DNA from: an uncultured Bacteroidales bacterium
Lineage (GTDB): Bacteria; Bacteroidota; Bacteroidia; Bacteroidales; UBA932
Direction of reading: 5' to 3'
Assembly (NCBI GenBank): GCA_900544815.1
Contig: UQWT01000001.1
Location: 1 to 64,000, forward strand
DNA length: 64,000 nucleotides
Shown here in pieces: positions 16,999 through 25,857 of this stretch (within the stretch, counting starts at the first letter, position 1; every line of letters begins with the position of its first letter). The notes under the pieces were generated by a model. That model was not told the DNA's origin. It worked only from the letters and a program-made list of their open reading frames with translations, and did not search any database. Made by a program: the position numbers and the translations under genes.

Positions 16999-18315
16999 AT
17001 GAAAAAGTTTATAGACACTATAAAAAATATTTTCAAGATTGAGGAACTGCGTAAAAGAATAGTCTACACTATTCTTTTACTTCTGGTGTATCGTTTGGGC
17101 TGCTTTGTTGTGGTTCCGGGTATAGATCCTACGCAGTTGGCCGGTCTGCAGGCACAAACAGGAGACGGACTTATGAGTCTGTTGAATATGTTCTCCGGTG
17201 GTGCTTTCGGTAACGCCTCGATTTTTGCACTTGGTGTAATGCCTTATATCTCTGCATCAATCGTAATCCAGCTCTTGGGAATTATGGTTCCTTATTTCCA
17301 GAAACTGCAGCGCGAAGGCGAGAGCGGAAGAAGGAAATTGAACCAGATGACACGTTATTTGACAATTGTAATTCTTGCATTGCAAGGGCCTGCTTATCTA
17401 ACAAATCTGCATGCACAGTTGCCGGATACAGCGTTTTTGATTAAAGGATTTTCATTCAATCTGTTTGCTACTATAGTACTTATTGGTGGTACAATGTTTA
17501 TAATGTGGTTGGGAGAACGTATTACAGACCGCGGCTTAGGTAACGGTATCTCACTCATCATTATGATTGGTATTATTGCAAGACTTCCATATGCATTGGT
17601 TGCTGAGATTGGAACCAAGACACAGTCCGGTTCCGGCAGTCTTCTTATGCTTATAGTTGAGTTGGTTCTTTTGGCCCTTGTAATAATAGGTACAATAGCG
17701 TTGGTTCAGGGAACAAGAAAGATTCCTGTTCAGTATGCCAAGAGAATTATAGGTAATAAACAATATGGTGGGGTGCGTCAGTATATACCTCTAAAGATAA
17801 ACGCAGCAGGTGTTATGCCAATTATCTTTGCCCAGGCTTTGATGCTGTTCCCAATTATATTTGCAAGTTTTGATGCTACAAGAGGATTAGCCGCCTCACT
17901 TAGTAACTATACAGGCTTCTGGTATAATTTCATATTCGGTTTAATGGTTGTTGCATTCACCTATTTCTACACCGCAGTTACGGTGAATCCTACCAATATG
18001 GCAGAAGATATGAAGAAAAACGGCGGTTTTATACCGGGTGTCAAACCAGGTAAGAAGACTGCTGAGTATTTGGACTCTATAATGTCTCGTATTACACTTC
18101 CGGGCTCTATATGTTTGGCTTTGGTTGCTATATTACCTGCATTTGCCATGAAATTAGGCGTTAACAACCAGTTTGCGCAGTTCTATGGCGGAACCAGCTT
18201 GTTGATTCTTGTTGGTGTAGTTCTGGATACTCTTCAACAGATAGATAGCTATCTGTTAATGCGCCACTATGATGGTCTTATGAAGACAGGACGTCTTAAA
18301 GGCCGTCAAGGATAG
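16999..18315 (+). CDS. secY: Protein translocase subunit SecY
   Basis: 438 residues with about ten membrane helices. It shows the plug-region 'GGAFGNASIFALGVMPYISA' and the C-terminal 'SYLLMRHYDGLMK' segment. It forms the inner-membrane SecYEG channel for protein export and insertion. It sits in the ribosomal operon between rplO and map, as usual. Confidence 0.98.
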   Translation: MKKFIDTIKNIFKIEELRKRIVYTILLLLVYRLGCFVVVPGIDPTQLAGLQAQTGDGLMSLLNMFSGGAFGNASIFALGVMPYISASIVIQLLGIMVPYFQKLQREGESGRRKLNQMTRYLTIVILALQGPAYLTNLHAQLPDTAFLIKGFSFNLFATIVLIGGTMFIMWLGERITDRGLGNGISLIIMIGIIARLPYALVAEIGTKTQSGSGSLLMLIVELVLLALVIIGTIALVQGTRKIPVQYAKRIIGNKQYGGVRQYIPLKINAAGVMPIIFAQALMLFPIIFASFDATRGLAASLSNYTGFWYNFIFGLMVVAFTYFYTAVTVNPTNMAEDMKKNGGFIPGVKPGKKTAEYLDSIMSRITLPGSICLALVAILPAFAMKLGVNNQFAQFYGGTSLLILVGVVLDTLQQIDSYLLMRHYDGLMKTGRLKGRQG

Positions 18316-18339
18316 TAAATTTTTAATAGTTCTTTTGAA

Positions 18340-19104
18340 ATGATATTCCTGAAATCAGATGAGGAGATAGAACTTCTAAGGGAGAACGCGATTTTGGTTT
18401 CCAAGACTCTTGCGGAGGTTGGTAAAGCCATAAAGCCGGGCGTAAAGACAATTGAGCTCGACAAATTGGCAGAGACCTACATAAGAGATAACGGGGCTGT
18501 TCCGGGTTTTCTCAATTACGGAGGTTTTCCCTATACACTTTGTATATCTGTAAATGATACCGTTGTCCACGGTTTTCCCGGAAATTATGAGCTTAAAGAG
18601 GGCGACATAGTTTCAATAGACTGCGGTACGGTTTACAAAGGATTTAATGGCGACTCTGCTTATACCTTTCCTGTAGGGGAGGTTGATGCAAAGACCCGTC
18701 AGTTGTTGGATGTTACAAAACAATCTCTCTATCTTGGAGCACAAAAGGCTATAGCCGGCAACAGGATTGGGGATATTGGAAGTGCAGTCCAGCATTATGT
18801 TGAGCAATTCGGTTTTTCTGTTGTTAGAGAGATGGTAGGCCACGGGATAGGTAAAAGACTTCACGAGGCACCGGAGGTTCCTAATTATGGTAAGGCCGGA
18901 CAGGGAAAGAAACTCATAGAAAATATGGTTATCTGTATAGAGCCAATGATCAATATGGGCGTAAAGGATGTATACTTAGACGACAACGGATGGGCAATCC
19001 ATACGGCGGATAATATGAAGTCTGCTCATTTTGAGTTTATGGTGGCTGTAAAACACGGGCAACCACAGGTATTAACAACATTTGAATTTATTGAAAACAG
19101 ATAA
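18340..19104 (+). CDS. map: Methionine aminopeptidase, type I
   Basis: 254 residues with the metal-ligand segments 'IVSIDCGTVYKGFNGDSAYTF', 'MVGHGIGKRLHEAP' and 'CIEPMI'. It removes initiator methionine from new proteins in the cytoplasm. It sits between secY and infA as in other Bacteroidota and needs no separate promoter. Confidence 0.97.
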   Translation: MIFLKSDEEIELLRENAILVSKTLAEVGKAIKPGVKTIELDKLAETYIRDNGAVPGFLNYGGFPYTLCISVNDTVVHGFPGNYELKEGDIVSIDCGTVYKGFNGDSAYTFPVGEVDAKTRQLLDVTKQSLYLGAQKAIAGNRIGDIGSAVQHYVEQFGFSVVREMVGHGIGKRLHEAPEVPNYGKAGQGKKLIENMVICIEPMINMGVKDVYLDDNGWAIHTADNMKSAHFEFMVAVKHGQPQVLTTFEFIENR

Positions 19105-19122
19105 AAATTAAATTATTAGAAG

Positions 19123-19341
19123 ATGTCAAAACAAGCGGCGATAGAGAAAGACGGTACAATAGTAGAGGCGTTGTCAAATGCCATGTTCAGAGTTGAATTG
19201 GATAATGGACATGTGATAATAGCCCATATCTCCGGTAAAATGAGAATGCACTACATTAGAATTCTGCCTGGAGATAAGGTAAGGGTAGAGATGTCTCCTT
19301 ATGATTTAACTAAAGGAAGGATTTCTTTCAGATACAAATAA
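19123..19341 (+). CDS. infA: Translation initiation factor IF-1
   Basis: 72 residues forming one S1-like OB fold: '[21 protein letters not shown]' to '[15 protein letters not shown]'. It helps place initiator tRNA on the 30S subunit. It lies 12 bases before rpmJ. Confidence 0.98.
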   Translation: MSKQAAIEKDGTIVEALSNAMFRVELDNGHVIIAHISGKMRMHYIRILPGDKVRVEMSPYDLTKGRISFRYK

Positions 19342-19353
19342 AAACTTAATATA

Positions 19354-19470
19354 ATGAAAGTAAAAGCATCCATAAAAAAGCGCAGCGATGATTGCAAGAT
19401 TGTTAAACGCAAAGGTCGTTTATATGTAATTTGCAAAAAGAACCCTAAGTTCAAAATGCGCCAAGGATAA
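19354..19470 (+). CDS. rpmJ: 50S ribosomal protein L36
   Basis: Only 38 residues ([14 protein letters not shown]...). ATG at 19354, TAA at 19468-19470. It matches L36 throughout, including the ending NPKFKMRQG. Cys14 and Cys27 are present, but the full zinc-binding set (CxxC, C, H) is not, so this is the zinc-free form. It lies between infA and rpsM, the standard place. Confidence 0.95.
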   Translation: MKVKASIKKRSDDCKIVKRKGRLYVICKKNPKFKMRQG

Positions 19471-19508
19471 TTCCAATTGTAAATAATTTTAGATAAAGAA
19501 AAATAATT

Positions 19509-19886
19509 ATGGCACGTATAGCCGGAGTTGATTTACCAAAAAACAAGCGTGGAGAGATAGGTTTAACCTATATCTTTGGAATTGGTCGTAGTTCTGCCAA
19601 AAAGATCCTTAGTAAGAACGGAATCGATTTTGATACCAAGGTACAAGATTGGACAGATGACCAAGTCGCTGCAATAAGACAGACTATTGCAGAAGAGTAT
19701 AAAATAGAGGGCGAACTTCGTTCTACTATTCAGATGAACATCAAACGTCTTATGGACATTGGTTGTTACAGGGGAATCCGTCATAGAATTGGTTTGCCTG
19801 TAAGAGGACAGAGCACAAAGAATAATGCCCGTACTCGTAAAGGCAAGAAGAAAACTGTGGCAAATAAGAAGAAAGCAACTAAATAG
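19509..19886 (+). CDS. rpsM: 30S ribosomal protein S13
   Basis: 125 residues with '[20 protein letters not shown]' at the start, the '[17 protein letters not shown]' motif, and a basic C-terminal tail that reaches tRNA. It contacts 16S rRNA in the 30S head and the central protuberance. Confidence 0.98.
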   Translation: MARIAGVDLPKNKRGEIGLTYIFGIGRSSAKKILSKNGIDFDTKVQDWTDDQVAAIRQTIAEEYKIEGELRSTIQMNIKRLMDIGCYRGIRHRIGLPVRGQSTKNNARTRKGKKKTVANKKKATK

Positions 19887-19897
19887 AACATAGGAAT

Positions 19898-20290
19898 ATG
19901 GCAAAGAAAACAGGATCATCCAATAAAAAAAGAGTTGTTAAGGTTGAGGCTTATGGGCAGGCTCATATTTCTTCTACTTTCAACAACGTGATTGTAACTC
20001 TAACAAACAGCCAGGGACAGGTTATCAGCTGGTCGTCAGCTGGTAAAATGGGCTTTAGAGGTTCTAAGAAAAACACACCTTACGCAGCTCAGGTAGCAGC
20101 AGCAGATTGTGCTAAAGTTGCATACGATTTAGGTTTGCGTAAAGTAAAAGCTTATGTTAAGGGCCCGGGTGCAGGACGTGAATCTGCTATTCGTACTATA
20201 CACGGAGCAGGAATAGAGGTAACAGAGATTATAGATGTAACTCCACTTCCTCATAACGGATGTAGACCAAAAGGTCGTCGTAGAGTATAA
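19898..20290 (+). CDS. rpsK: 30S ribosomal protein S11
   Basis: 130 residues with '[20 protein letters not shown]' and the C-terminal '[16 protein letters not shown]'. It lies on the 30S platform. It is 11 bases after rpsM. Confidence 0.98.
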   Translation: MAKKTGSSNKKRVVKVEAYGQAHISSTFNNVIVTLTNSQGQVISWSSAGKMGFRGSKKNTPYAAQVAAADCAKVAYDLGLRKVKAYVKGPGAGRESAIRTIHGAGIEVTEIIDVTPLPHNGCRPKGRRRV

Positions 20291-20317
20291 TTCCTAATAA
20301 TTTAAAATTGATTAAAT

Positions 20318-20923
20318 ATGGCAAGATATACTGGGCCTTCTACTAAAATAGCCCGCAAATTTGGAGAACCAATTTTTGGTCCCGATAAAAGTTTTGAACG
20401 CAAAAACTTTCCTCCAGGACAGCATGGCCTTGCAAGAAAGAGAAAGAAAACTTCTGAGTACGGTGTACAGTTAAAAGAGAAACAGAAAGTAAAATATACT
20501 TATGGTGTTCTTGAAAGACAGTTCCGTAATCTATATGAGAAAGCTTCTAAGATGAAGGGCAGAAAGGGTGAAAACCTTGTAATGCTTCTCGAAAGCCGTC
20601 TCGACAATTTAGTCTACAGATTGGGTATAGCCCCTACACGTGCAGCTGCAAGACAGTTGGTCTCACACTGTCACATTGTGCTTAACGGTAGCGTTTGCAA
20701 TATCCCTTCTACCTTGGTTAAACCAGGTGAGATTATTGGTGTTCGCGAAAGATCAAAGAGCTTAGAGGTTGTTCAAGATAGTATTGCAGCTCGTGCTAAC
20801 AAGTACCCTTGGTTAGAGTGGAATTCTGCCTCTTTGGAGGGTAAATTCCTTAACCTGCCAGACAGAACAGAGGTACCTGAAACCATAAACGAGCAGCTCA
20901 TCGTTGAGTTGTACTCTAAATAA
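20318..20923 (+). CDS. rpsD: 30S ribosomal protein S4
   Basis: 201 residues with '[19 protein letters not shown]' and an S4 RNA-binding domain (about 95-155, '[20 protein letters not shown]'). It is a primary binder that nucleates 30S assembly. The order rpsM-rpsK-rpsD-rpoA-rplQ is the alpha operon. Confidence 0.98.
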   Translation: MARYTGPSTKIARKFGEPIFGPDKSFERKNFPPGQHGLARKRKKTSEYGVQLKEKQKVKYTYGVLERQFRNLYEKASKMKGRKGENLVMLLESRLDNLVYRLGIAPTRAAARQLVSHCHIVLNGSVCNIPSTLVKPGEIIGVRERSKSLEVVQDSIAARANKYPWLEWNSASLEGKFLNLPDRTEVPETINEQLIVELYSK

Positions 20924-20965
20924 TAAGCTTGCTTTTAAGCGTAACACTAATAAAAATTTATAAAC

Positions 20966-21976
20966 ATGGCAATTTTAGCATTTCAAAAACCCGATAAGGT
21001 TATAATGCTCGACTCAACTGATACCTATGGTAAATTTGAGTTTAGACCTTTAGAGCCTGGATATGGTATTACTATCGGCAACGCTTTACGCCGTATACTA
21101 CTCTCTTCAATAGAGGGCTTTGCAATCACATCCATTAAAATAGACGGAGTGGATCATGAGTTTGCAACAATCCCCGGAGTTATTGAAGGTGTAGTTGATA
21201 TTGTGCTCAACTTTAAGAGAGTACGTTTCAAACAGATGGTAGAGGGCGAGGATAGTGAGGTGATTACCGTGAATGTTAGTGGACAGCAAGAATTTACTGC
21301 AGCAGACATTTCAAAAAGTCTTTCTTCGTTCAAAGTCCTTAACCCTGAACAGCATATCTGTTTTATGGAGCCAACTGTAAAGTTGACCATTGAGATGAGA
21401 ATAGGAAAGGGTAGAGGTTATGTCCCTGCAGACGAGAACAAGGTAGATGGAGCACCATTTGGAACTATTGCAATTGATTCCATCTTTACCCCAATAAGGA
21501 ATGTAAACTGGAATGTAGAACCATGGCGTGTAGAGCAGAAGACAGACTACGACAAGTTGAATCTTGAAATTACTACAGACGGTTCTATCCATCCTAAGGA
21601 TGCTTTGAAAGAGGCTGCAAAAATCCTTATACATCACTTTATGTTGTTCTCTGATGAAAAGATAAGTTTGGAGGCACCGCCTGAGGTTGTAAGTAACGAA
21701 TTGGATGAGGAGTCATTGCGTATGCGTCATCTTCTTCTTACAAAACTTTCGGATATGGAATTGTCCGTTAGGGCTCTAAACTGTCTTAAAGCAGCTGATA
21801 TAGAGACATTTGCAGATTTGGTTTCACACCAGAGATCTGAACTCATGAAGTTTAGAAATTTTGGTAAGAAATCTTTAACCGAAATAGACACCTTGGTTGA
21901 GAGACTTAAACTCAACTTTGGAATGGATGTTTCTAAGTATAACATTGAAATTAAAAAAAATAACAATACAAAATGA
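20966..21976 (+). CDS. rpoA: RNA polymerase alpha subunit
   Basis: 336 residues. The N-terminal assembly domain shows '[20 protein letters not shown]'. The C-terminal domain (about 255-325) shows '[20 protein letters not shown]' and '[16 protein letters not shown]', which bind upstream DNA and activators. The stop overlaps the rplQ start (ATGA), so the two are coupled. Confidence 0.98.
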   Translation: MAILAFQKPDKVIMLDSTDTYGKFEFRPLEPGYGITIGNALRRILLSSIEGFAITSIKIDGVDHEFATIPGVIEGVVDIVLNFKRVRFKQMVEGEDSEVITVNVSGQQEFTAADISKSLSSFKVLNPEQHICFMEPTVKLTIEMRIGKGRGYVPADENKVDGAPFGTIAIDSIFTPIRNVNWNVEPWRVEQKTDYDKLNLEITTDGSIHPKDALKEAAKILIHHFMLFSDEKISLEAPPEVVSNELDEESLRMRHLLLTKLSDMELSVRALNCLKAADIETFADLVSHQRSELMKFRNFGKKSLTEIDTLVERLKLNFGMDVSKYNIEIKKNNNTK

Positions 21977-22452
21977 GGCATAATAAGTCATTCAACCATT
22001 TAGGTAGAAAGAGCGGTCACCGTAAGGCTATGCTTGCAAATATGGCTTCTTCTCTCTTGCTGCACAAGAGAATAGAGACTACACTTGCCAAGGCTAAAGC
22101 TTTGAGAATGTATGTTGAGCCGCTTATTACCAAATCTAAGGAGGACAGTACTCACTCAAGAAGAACTGTGTTCAGCTACCTGAAACAGAAAGAGGCTGTT
22201 ACCGAGCTTTTTAGAAATATTGCTCCTAAGATTGCGGATCGTCCGGGCGGATATACCCGTATTCTTAAAACAGGTTTCCGTGTAGGTGATGCTGCAGACA
22301 TGGCAATTATAGAGTTGGTAGATTTCAACGAAGCTGCTCTTGCATCTGCTCCTAAGAAAGATACCAAGAAACCTTCTACACGTAGAAGTAGAGCTAAGAA
22401 GGCTGCTCCTGCAGCTGAGGCTCCGGCTACAGAGGAGGCTAAGGCTGAATAG
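21973..22452 (+). CDS. rplQ: 50S ribosomal protein L17 with charged C-terminal tail
   Basis: The L17 core (about residues 1-122) starts '[20 protein letters not shown]'. It is followed by a Lys/Ala/Glu-rich tail of some 35 residues, absent from E. coli L17 but seen in other Bacteroidota. It ends the ribosomal block, and a clear terminator follows. Confidence 0.97.
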   Translation: MRHNKSFNHLGRKSGHRKAMLANMASSLLLHKRIETTLAKAKALRMYVEPLITKSKEDSTHSRRTVFSYLKQKEAVTELFRNIAPKIADRPGGYTRILKTGFRVGDAADMAIIELVDFNEAALASAPKKDTKKPSTRRSRAKKAAPAAEAPATEEAKAE

Positions 22453-22490
22453 TATAGAAACGGTATAGAAAGAATATCTTTCTAAATAAT

Positions 22491-22525
22491 AAAGGGGTGC
22501 CTATGTGAAGTGGCGCCCCTTTGTT
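22491..22525 (+). terminator. Terminator of the ribosomal operon
   Basis: AAAGGGGTGC (22491-22500) pairs with GCGCCCCTTT (22512-22521) through one G-T wobble, followed by a short T-rich stretch. It lies between convergent rplQ and the GSCFA gene. Confidence 0.7.
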
Positions 22526-22544
22526 GTAGTATGCTTGGCATGAT

Positions 22545-23480
22545 TTATTCTATTGTCTTCTGTCGCATTCCGTAAAATTGTTTTTTCAATTCTTCTGTTT
22601 TTGCTAAAAATTGTTTGTACCCATCACTCTCACTGTTAAACGGTCTATGTTTTTCTGCCAAGGTGATTTTTTCTGCCAAACGCATAAGAGCTCCAATATT
22701 TGGCTTAAAACAGTTCTCTACGAACCTTTCAAATATATATTTAACCGCAATAGCAGACGGGTGAACAAGGTCTTCTGCATAGAACCTATAATCCCTAAGT
22801 TCGTCTGTCATTATCTCGTACGATGGAAAATATGTGATATTATTGCCGTTAACAACCTCCTCTAATGCAAGATGCAGGGATGCCTTACTTATAGAGTTTC
22901 CATGCAATCCATCTTTAATATGCCTTATAGGACTCACCGTAAATATAACCTGCTTGTCGGGAAGAAAACTGATAATCCTATTTAAATTCTCTATGATACG
23001 GCTCACCGACAATAACTCCCTTTTAAAAAGCGCCGGATTCAGCTTATTGCAGTTGGCCACTACCGTGTCTGTTTCCAAATACTTGTAACACCACGCCGTT
23101 CCTAATGTAATCACAATAACCGTTGCCTTATTGAAAAATTCAGCTGCTGCATAAAGCGATCTATTGGCATTTTCCAAAAAGGCGGCAGGTGTATTCCGCG
23201 CAAAAGATGTATGGTGAGACAATGAACAGTATAACTCTCCCGTTTTAATGACATCTTTGTCATCAAATGTCTTTAGTGCAGCAATTCTTTCAGCAGCATT
23301 GGCAATGGATACCGGATTGTACAAAACCCCAAACGGATTTATGCAAGTATTGAACCTGTAATAGTCTAACATACTGCCAATACTGTCTGCAAAGCATGAG
23401 CCTAACATAAGGATATTGTCCTTATATCCTATTTTATATCTGTATTGTTGATATGTTACGGGAGTTGTGAATTTTATCAT
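22545..23480 (-). CDS. GSCFA domain protein
   Basis: 311 residues. The name-giving motif is present near the N-terminus ('LMLGSCFADSIGSMLDYYRF'), with 'INPFGVLYNPVSI' and a 'TVSPIRHIKDG' block, typical of the SGNH-hydrolase-like GSCFA family. A Ser/His hydrolase acting on a lipid or glycan has been proposed for the fold; the substrate is unknown. Its ATG overlaps the queG stop by four bases, so they form one operon. It carries TTGTCGGGAAG on the opposite strand (22954-22964). Confidence 0.88.
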   Translation of the reverse strand: MIKFTTPVTYQQYRYKIGYKDNILMLGSCFADSIGSMLDYYRFNTCINPFGVLYNPVSIANAAERIAALKTFDDKDVIKTGELYCSLSHHTSFARNTPAAFLENANRSLYAAAEFFNKATVIVITLGTAWCYKYLETDTVVANCNKLNPALFKRELLSVSRIIENLNRIISFLPDKQVIFTVSPIRHIKDGLHGNSISKASLHLALEEVVNGNNITYFPSYEIMTDELRDYRFYAEDLVHPSAIAVKYIFERFVENCFKPNIGALMRLAEKITLAEKHRPFNSESDGYKQFLAKTEELKKQFYGMRQKTIE

Positions 23481-24475
23481 TTTAATGAATCTAATGTGTC
23501 TAATATTTTGTTCCTGCCTGCTCTGCCGATAGGGGAATTTTTAAAAGCCTTGTTGAAGCCGGAGCTTGAAATGGATTCCAAAAACTCCTTTGGATTATTG
23601 AGAAGCAGGTTGGTTACAGGATGTAATTTAGTAAGTTCCTCCATTCCGGGCTTGTTCTTTCCGTTCCACGGGCAGGCATTAAGACAGCTGTCACATCCAA
23701 ATATATATTTGTGTGGATTGGGAAGCTCCCGAGGAAAACTCTCCTTTCTGTTCTCTATGGTGTGGTATGAGATACATCTGTTTGCATTAACTTTCCCCGG
23801 AGCATAAAGGGCACCTGTTGGGCAGGCATCAATGCATCTGTGGCATTCACCGCATAACGAAAAAATGTTTTGCTTTCCAATAGGGTAAATGCTTTTATCA
23901 TAGCTGTAATCTGCATTTTTTTTAGGAATGCCAAGTATAATTCCGCTTATCAATGTCTTTATTCCGGCCTTTTTGCTTATCAGAAATCCATTTTTTCCTA
24001 TTGCTCCAAGTTTGCATGCTGTGGCAAGTGCCCGTTCCAATACCGGAGCAGAATCTGTAAAGCATTTTCCAATTGCATTATCTATCTGCTCCTTTATATA
24101 CAGTAGAATAGTATTGAGCTTTTGTTTTAGGATAATATGATAATCTGTTCCCAATGCGTACTGCGCTATTTTAACTGTACCGTTATTATGCAATGTGTCG
24201 CAATGGTACGATGCAAGGAATAATATAATGTAATAGCTGTATTGCAAATTGTTGCTTTTATCATTAAGGAGGAGCTCAGGTGATTGTCTTATATCCAAAT
24301 GATTATACAGATATTTCATTTGGGCGAAATCTCCTTTCTGCAAGGCATAGCGGTAATTATCCATTGCAATATCAATTGCCGGAGAACAATACGAGAGTGG
24401 TATGATCTGCCAGTCTGCAAATTTTTCCCTCTCTGCCAATTGTTGTATGAGCATATGTAAATTTTTGTTCTCCAT
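23477..24475 (-). CDS. queG: Epoxyqueuosine reductase QueG
   Basis: 332 residues. The two ferredoxin-like clusters are visible: 'CGECHRCIDACPTGAL' and, after 'CISYHTIENR', 'GCDSCLNACPWN'. QueG reduces epoxyqueuosine to queuosine in tRNA, using cobalamin and two 4Fe-4S clusters. I chose the ATG at 24475 (MENKNLHM); a TTG nine codons upstream is less likely. tgt, another queuosine gene, lies 4 kb away but is not in this operon. Confidence 0.9.
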   Translation of the reverse strand: MENKNLHMLIQQLAEREKFADWQIIPLSYCSPAIDIAMDNYRYALQKGDFAQMKYLYNHLDIRQSPELLLNDKSNNLQYSYYIILFLASYHCDTLHNNGTVKIAQYALGTDYHIILKQKLNTILLYIKEQIDNAIGKCFTDSAPVLERALATACKLGAIGKNGFLISKKAGIKTLISGIILGIPKKNADYSYDKSIYPIGKQNIFSLCGECHRCIDACPTGALYAPGKVNANRCISYHTIENRKESFPRELPNPHKYIFGCDSCLNACPWNGKNKPGMEELTKLHPVTNLLLNNPKEFLESISSSGFNKAFKNSPIGRAGRNKILDTLDSLK

Positions 24476-24572
24476 TACTTTGATATTCTTAAAAAATAAC
24501 AATAAATTAATAAAGTATTAAAGAATAATATTGTTTTTTTATATTAAAGTAGTAAAACTTATTCAAAATTAT

Positions 24573-24580
24573 TACTTTTG
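24573..24580 (+). promoter_or_regulatory. -7 box for the threonine dehydrogenase gene
   Basis: TACTTTTG matches TAnnTTTG. The -33 element is unclear. Transcription from here would give a leader of about 150 bases that includes the 24594-24616 hairpin. Confidence 0.4.
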
Positions 24581-24593
24581 TATCCGTTGATTT

Positions 24594-24616
24594 CTAAGGG
24601 GTGCTGTACCCTTTAG
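24594..24616 (+). promoter_or_regulatory. Leader hairpin upstream of the threonine dehydrogenase gene
   Basis: CTAAGGG (24594-24600) pairs with CCCTTTAG (24609-24616) with one bulged base. It lies 122 bases before the ATG and has no T run. It may be a leader structure; function unknown. Confidence 0.3.
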
Positions 24617-24738
24617 ATTCTACTACTGACAAATTTAAGAAGCTGTTTTGAATTTATAAAAACAATTTTAATATTGAAATGAATTTTAAAACATCTTCCG
24701 TTATTTTTATTTAATGGTAAACTAATATTCGAATATTA

Positions 24739-25701
24739 ATGAAGAGAATTCTTGTTGTTGGTGCCGGTGGCCAGATTGGAACGGAATTGGTTCCTCACCT
24801 TCAGAAGGTTTATGGAGAGGATAATGTTATCGCTGCCGATCTTAAGCCGGAAATGGTTAAAAAATTGAGTACTTTTTCTAAAGCAATCTCTTTGGATGCT
24901 CTCAATTTTGAAGAGTATAACAAGGTTGTTAAAGATAACAATATAGATGGTATATACAACTTAGTGGCCTTGTTGTCTGCTACCGGCGAAAAAAATCCGC
25001 AGTTGGCATGGAATATAAATATGGGAGCACTGCTTAATTCCCTTAATATAGCAAAGGATAGCAAAACAGCACTGTTTACTCCAAGTTCAATTGGCGCATT
25101 TGGCGAAAACACCCCTCATTACAAAACCCCGCAGGACACAATAATGAGACCAAATACCATTTATGGTGTCTGCAAAGTAAGTGGTGAATTGCTTAGCGAT
25201 TATTATTTTACAAAATTTGGTGTTGATACGAGGAGTGTAAGGTTTCCCGGTATAATATCAAATGGTGCAATGCCGGGTGGTGGAACAACAGACTATGCTG
25301 TAGAAGTTTTCTACAAAGCTGTAAAAGAGGGCAGATTTACCTGCGAAGTTCCAAAGGATGCCTATATGGATATGATCTATATGCCGGATGCTCTTGAGTC
25401 TACAACACAACTCATGGAGGCAGATCCCACTAAACTAAAACATAGAAACAGTTTTAACATAGCATCTATGAGCTTTACGCCGGAGCAGCTCTTTACTGCA
25501 ATCAAAAAGAGAATACCTGAGTTTACATGGGATTACAACGTAGATCCCGTTAAGGCTGCAATAGCTGCATCATGGCCGGATATAATGGATGATTCTGCTG
25601 CAAGAGAGGAGTGGGGATGGAATCCTAAATGGGGGTTGGATGAGATGATAGATGACATGCTTGCCGCATGCAGACGCAAATTGGCCAACGGCGAATATTA
25701 G
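24739..25701 (+). CDS. SDR-type L-threonine 3-dehydrogenase
   Basis: 320 residues. It has a Rossmann NAD motif 'ILVVGAGGQIGTE' at the N-terminus and the extended-SDR active site Ser (SSIGAFG) with YxxxK ('YGVCKVSGE'). The sequence resembles the SDR threonine dehydrogenases of Flavobacterium and other Bacteroidota, which turn threonine into 2-amino-3-ketobutyrate. The usual partner kbl (glycine C-acetyltransferase) is not adjacent here. It stands alone, ending at a shared hairpin terminator. Confidence 0.85.
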   Translation: MKRILVVGAGGQIGTELVPHLQKVYGEDNVIAADLKPEMVKKLSTFSKAISLDALNFEEYNKVVKDNNIDGIYNLVALLSATGEKNPQLAWNINMGALLNSLNIAKDSKTALFTPSSIGAFGENTPHYKTPQDTIMRPNTIYGVCKVSGELLSDYYFTKFGVDTRSVRFPGIISNGAMPGGGTTDYAVEVFYKAVKEGRFTCEVPKDAYMDMIYMPDALESTTQLMEADPTKLKHRNSFNIASMSFTPEQLFTAIKKRIPEFTWDYNVDPVKAAIAASWPDIMDDSAAREEWGWNPKWGLDEMIDDMLAACRRKLANGEY

Positions 25702-25796
25702 TGCTCCATTTTAAGAACATCATAATTTTTAACTCATGCTCAAAAAAAGAAGCTGAATAAAGAGGTAATAACCGTTTTATCAACTTCTTTAAAACT

Positions 25797-25830
25797 AAAG
25801 CGGATAACCAAATCACCGGCTATCCGCTTT
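25797..25830. terminator. Bidirectional terminator
   Basis: A 10-bp perfect stem AAAGCGGATA (25797-25806) and TATCCGCTTT (25821-25830) lies between convergent genes. Both sides have A/T-rich flanks, so it can serve the dehydrogenase and the nucleoside transporter. Confidence 0.75.
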
Positions 25831-25857
25831 AATATTTCATTGTAGAAATATAATTTC

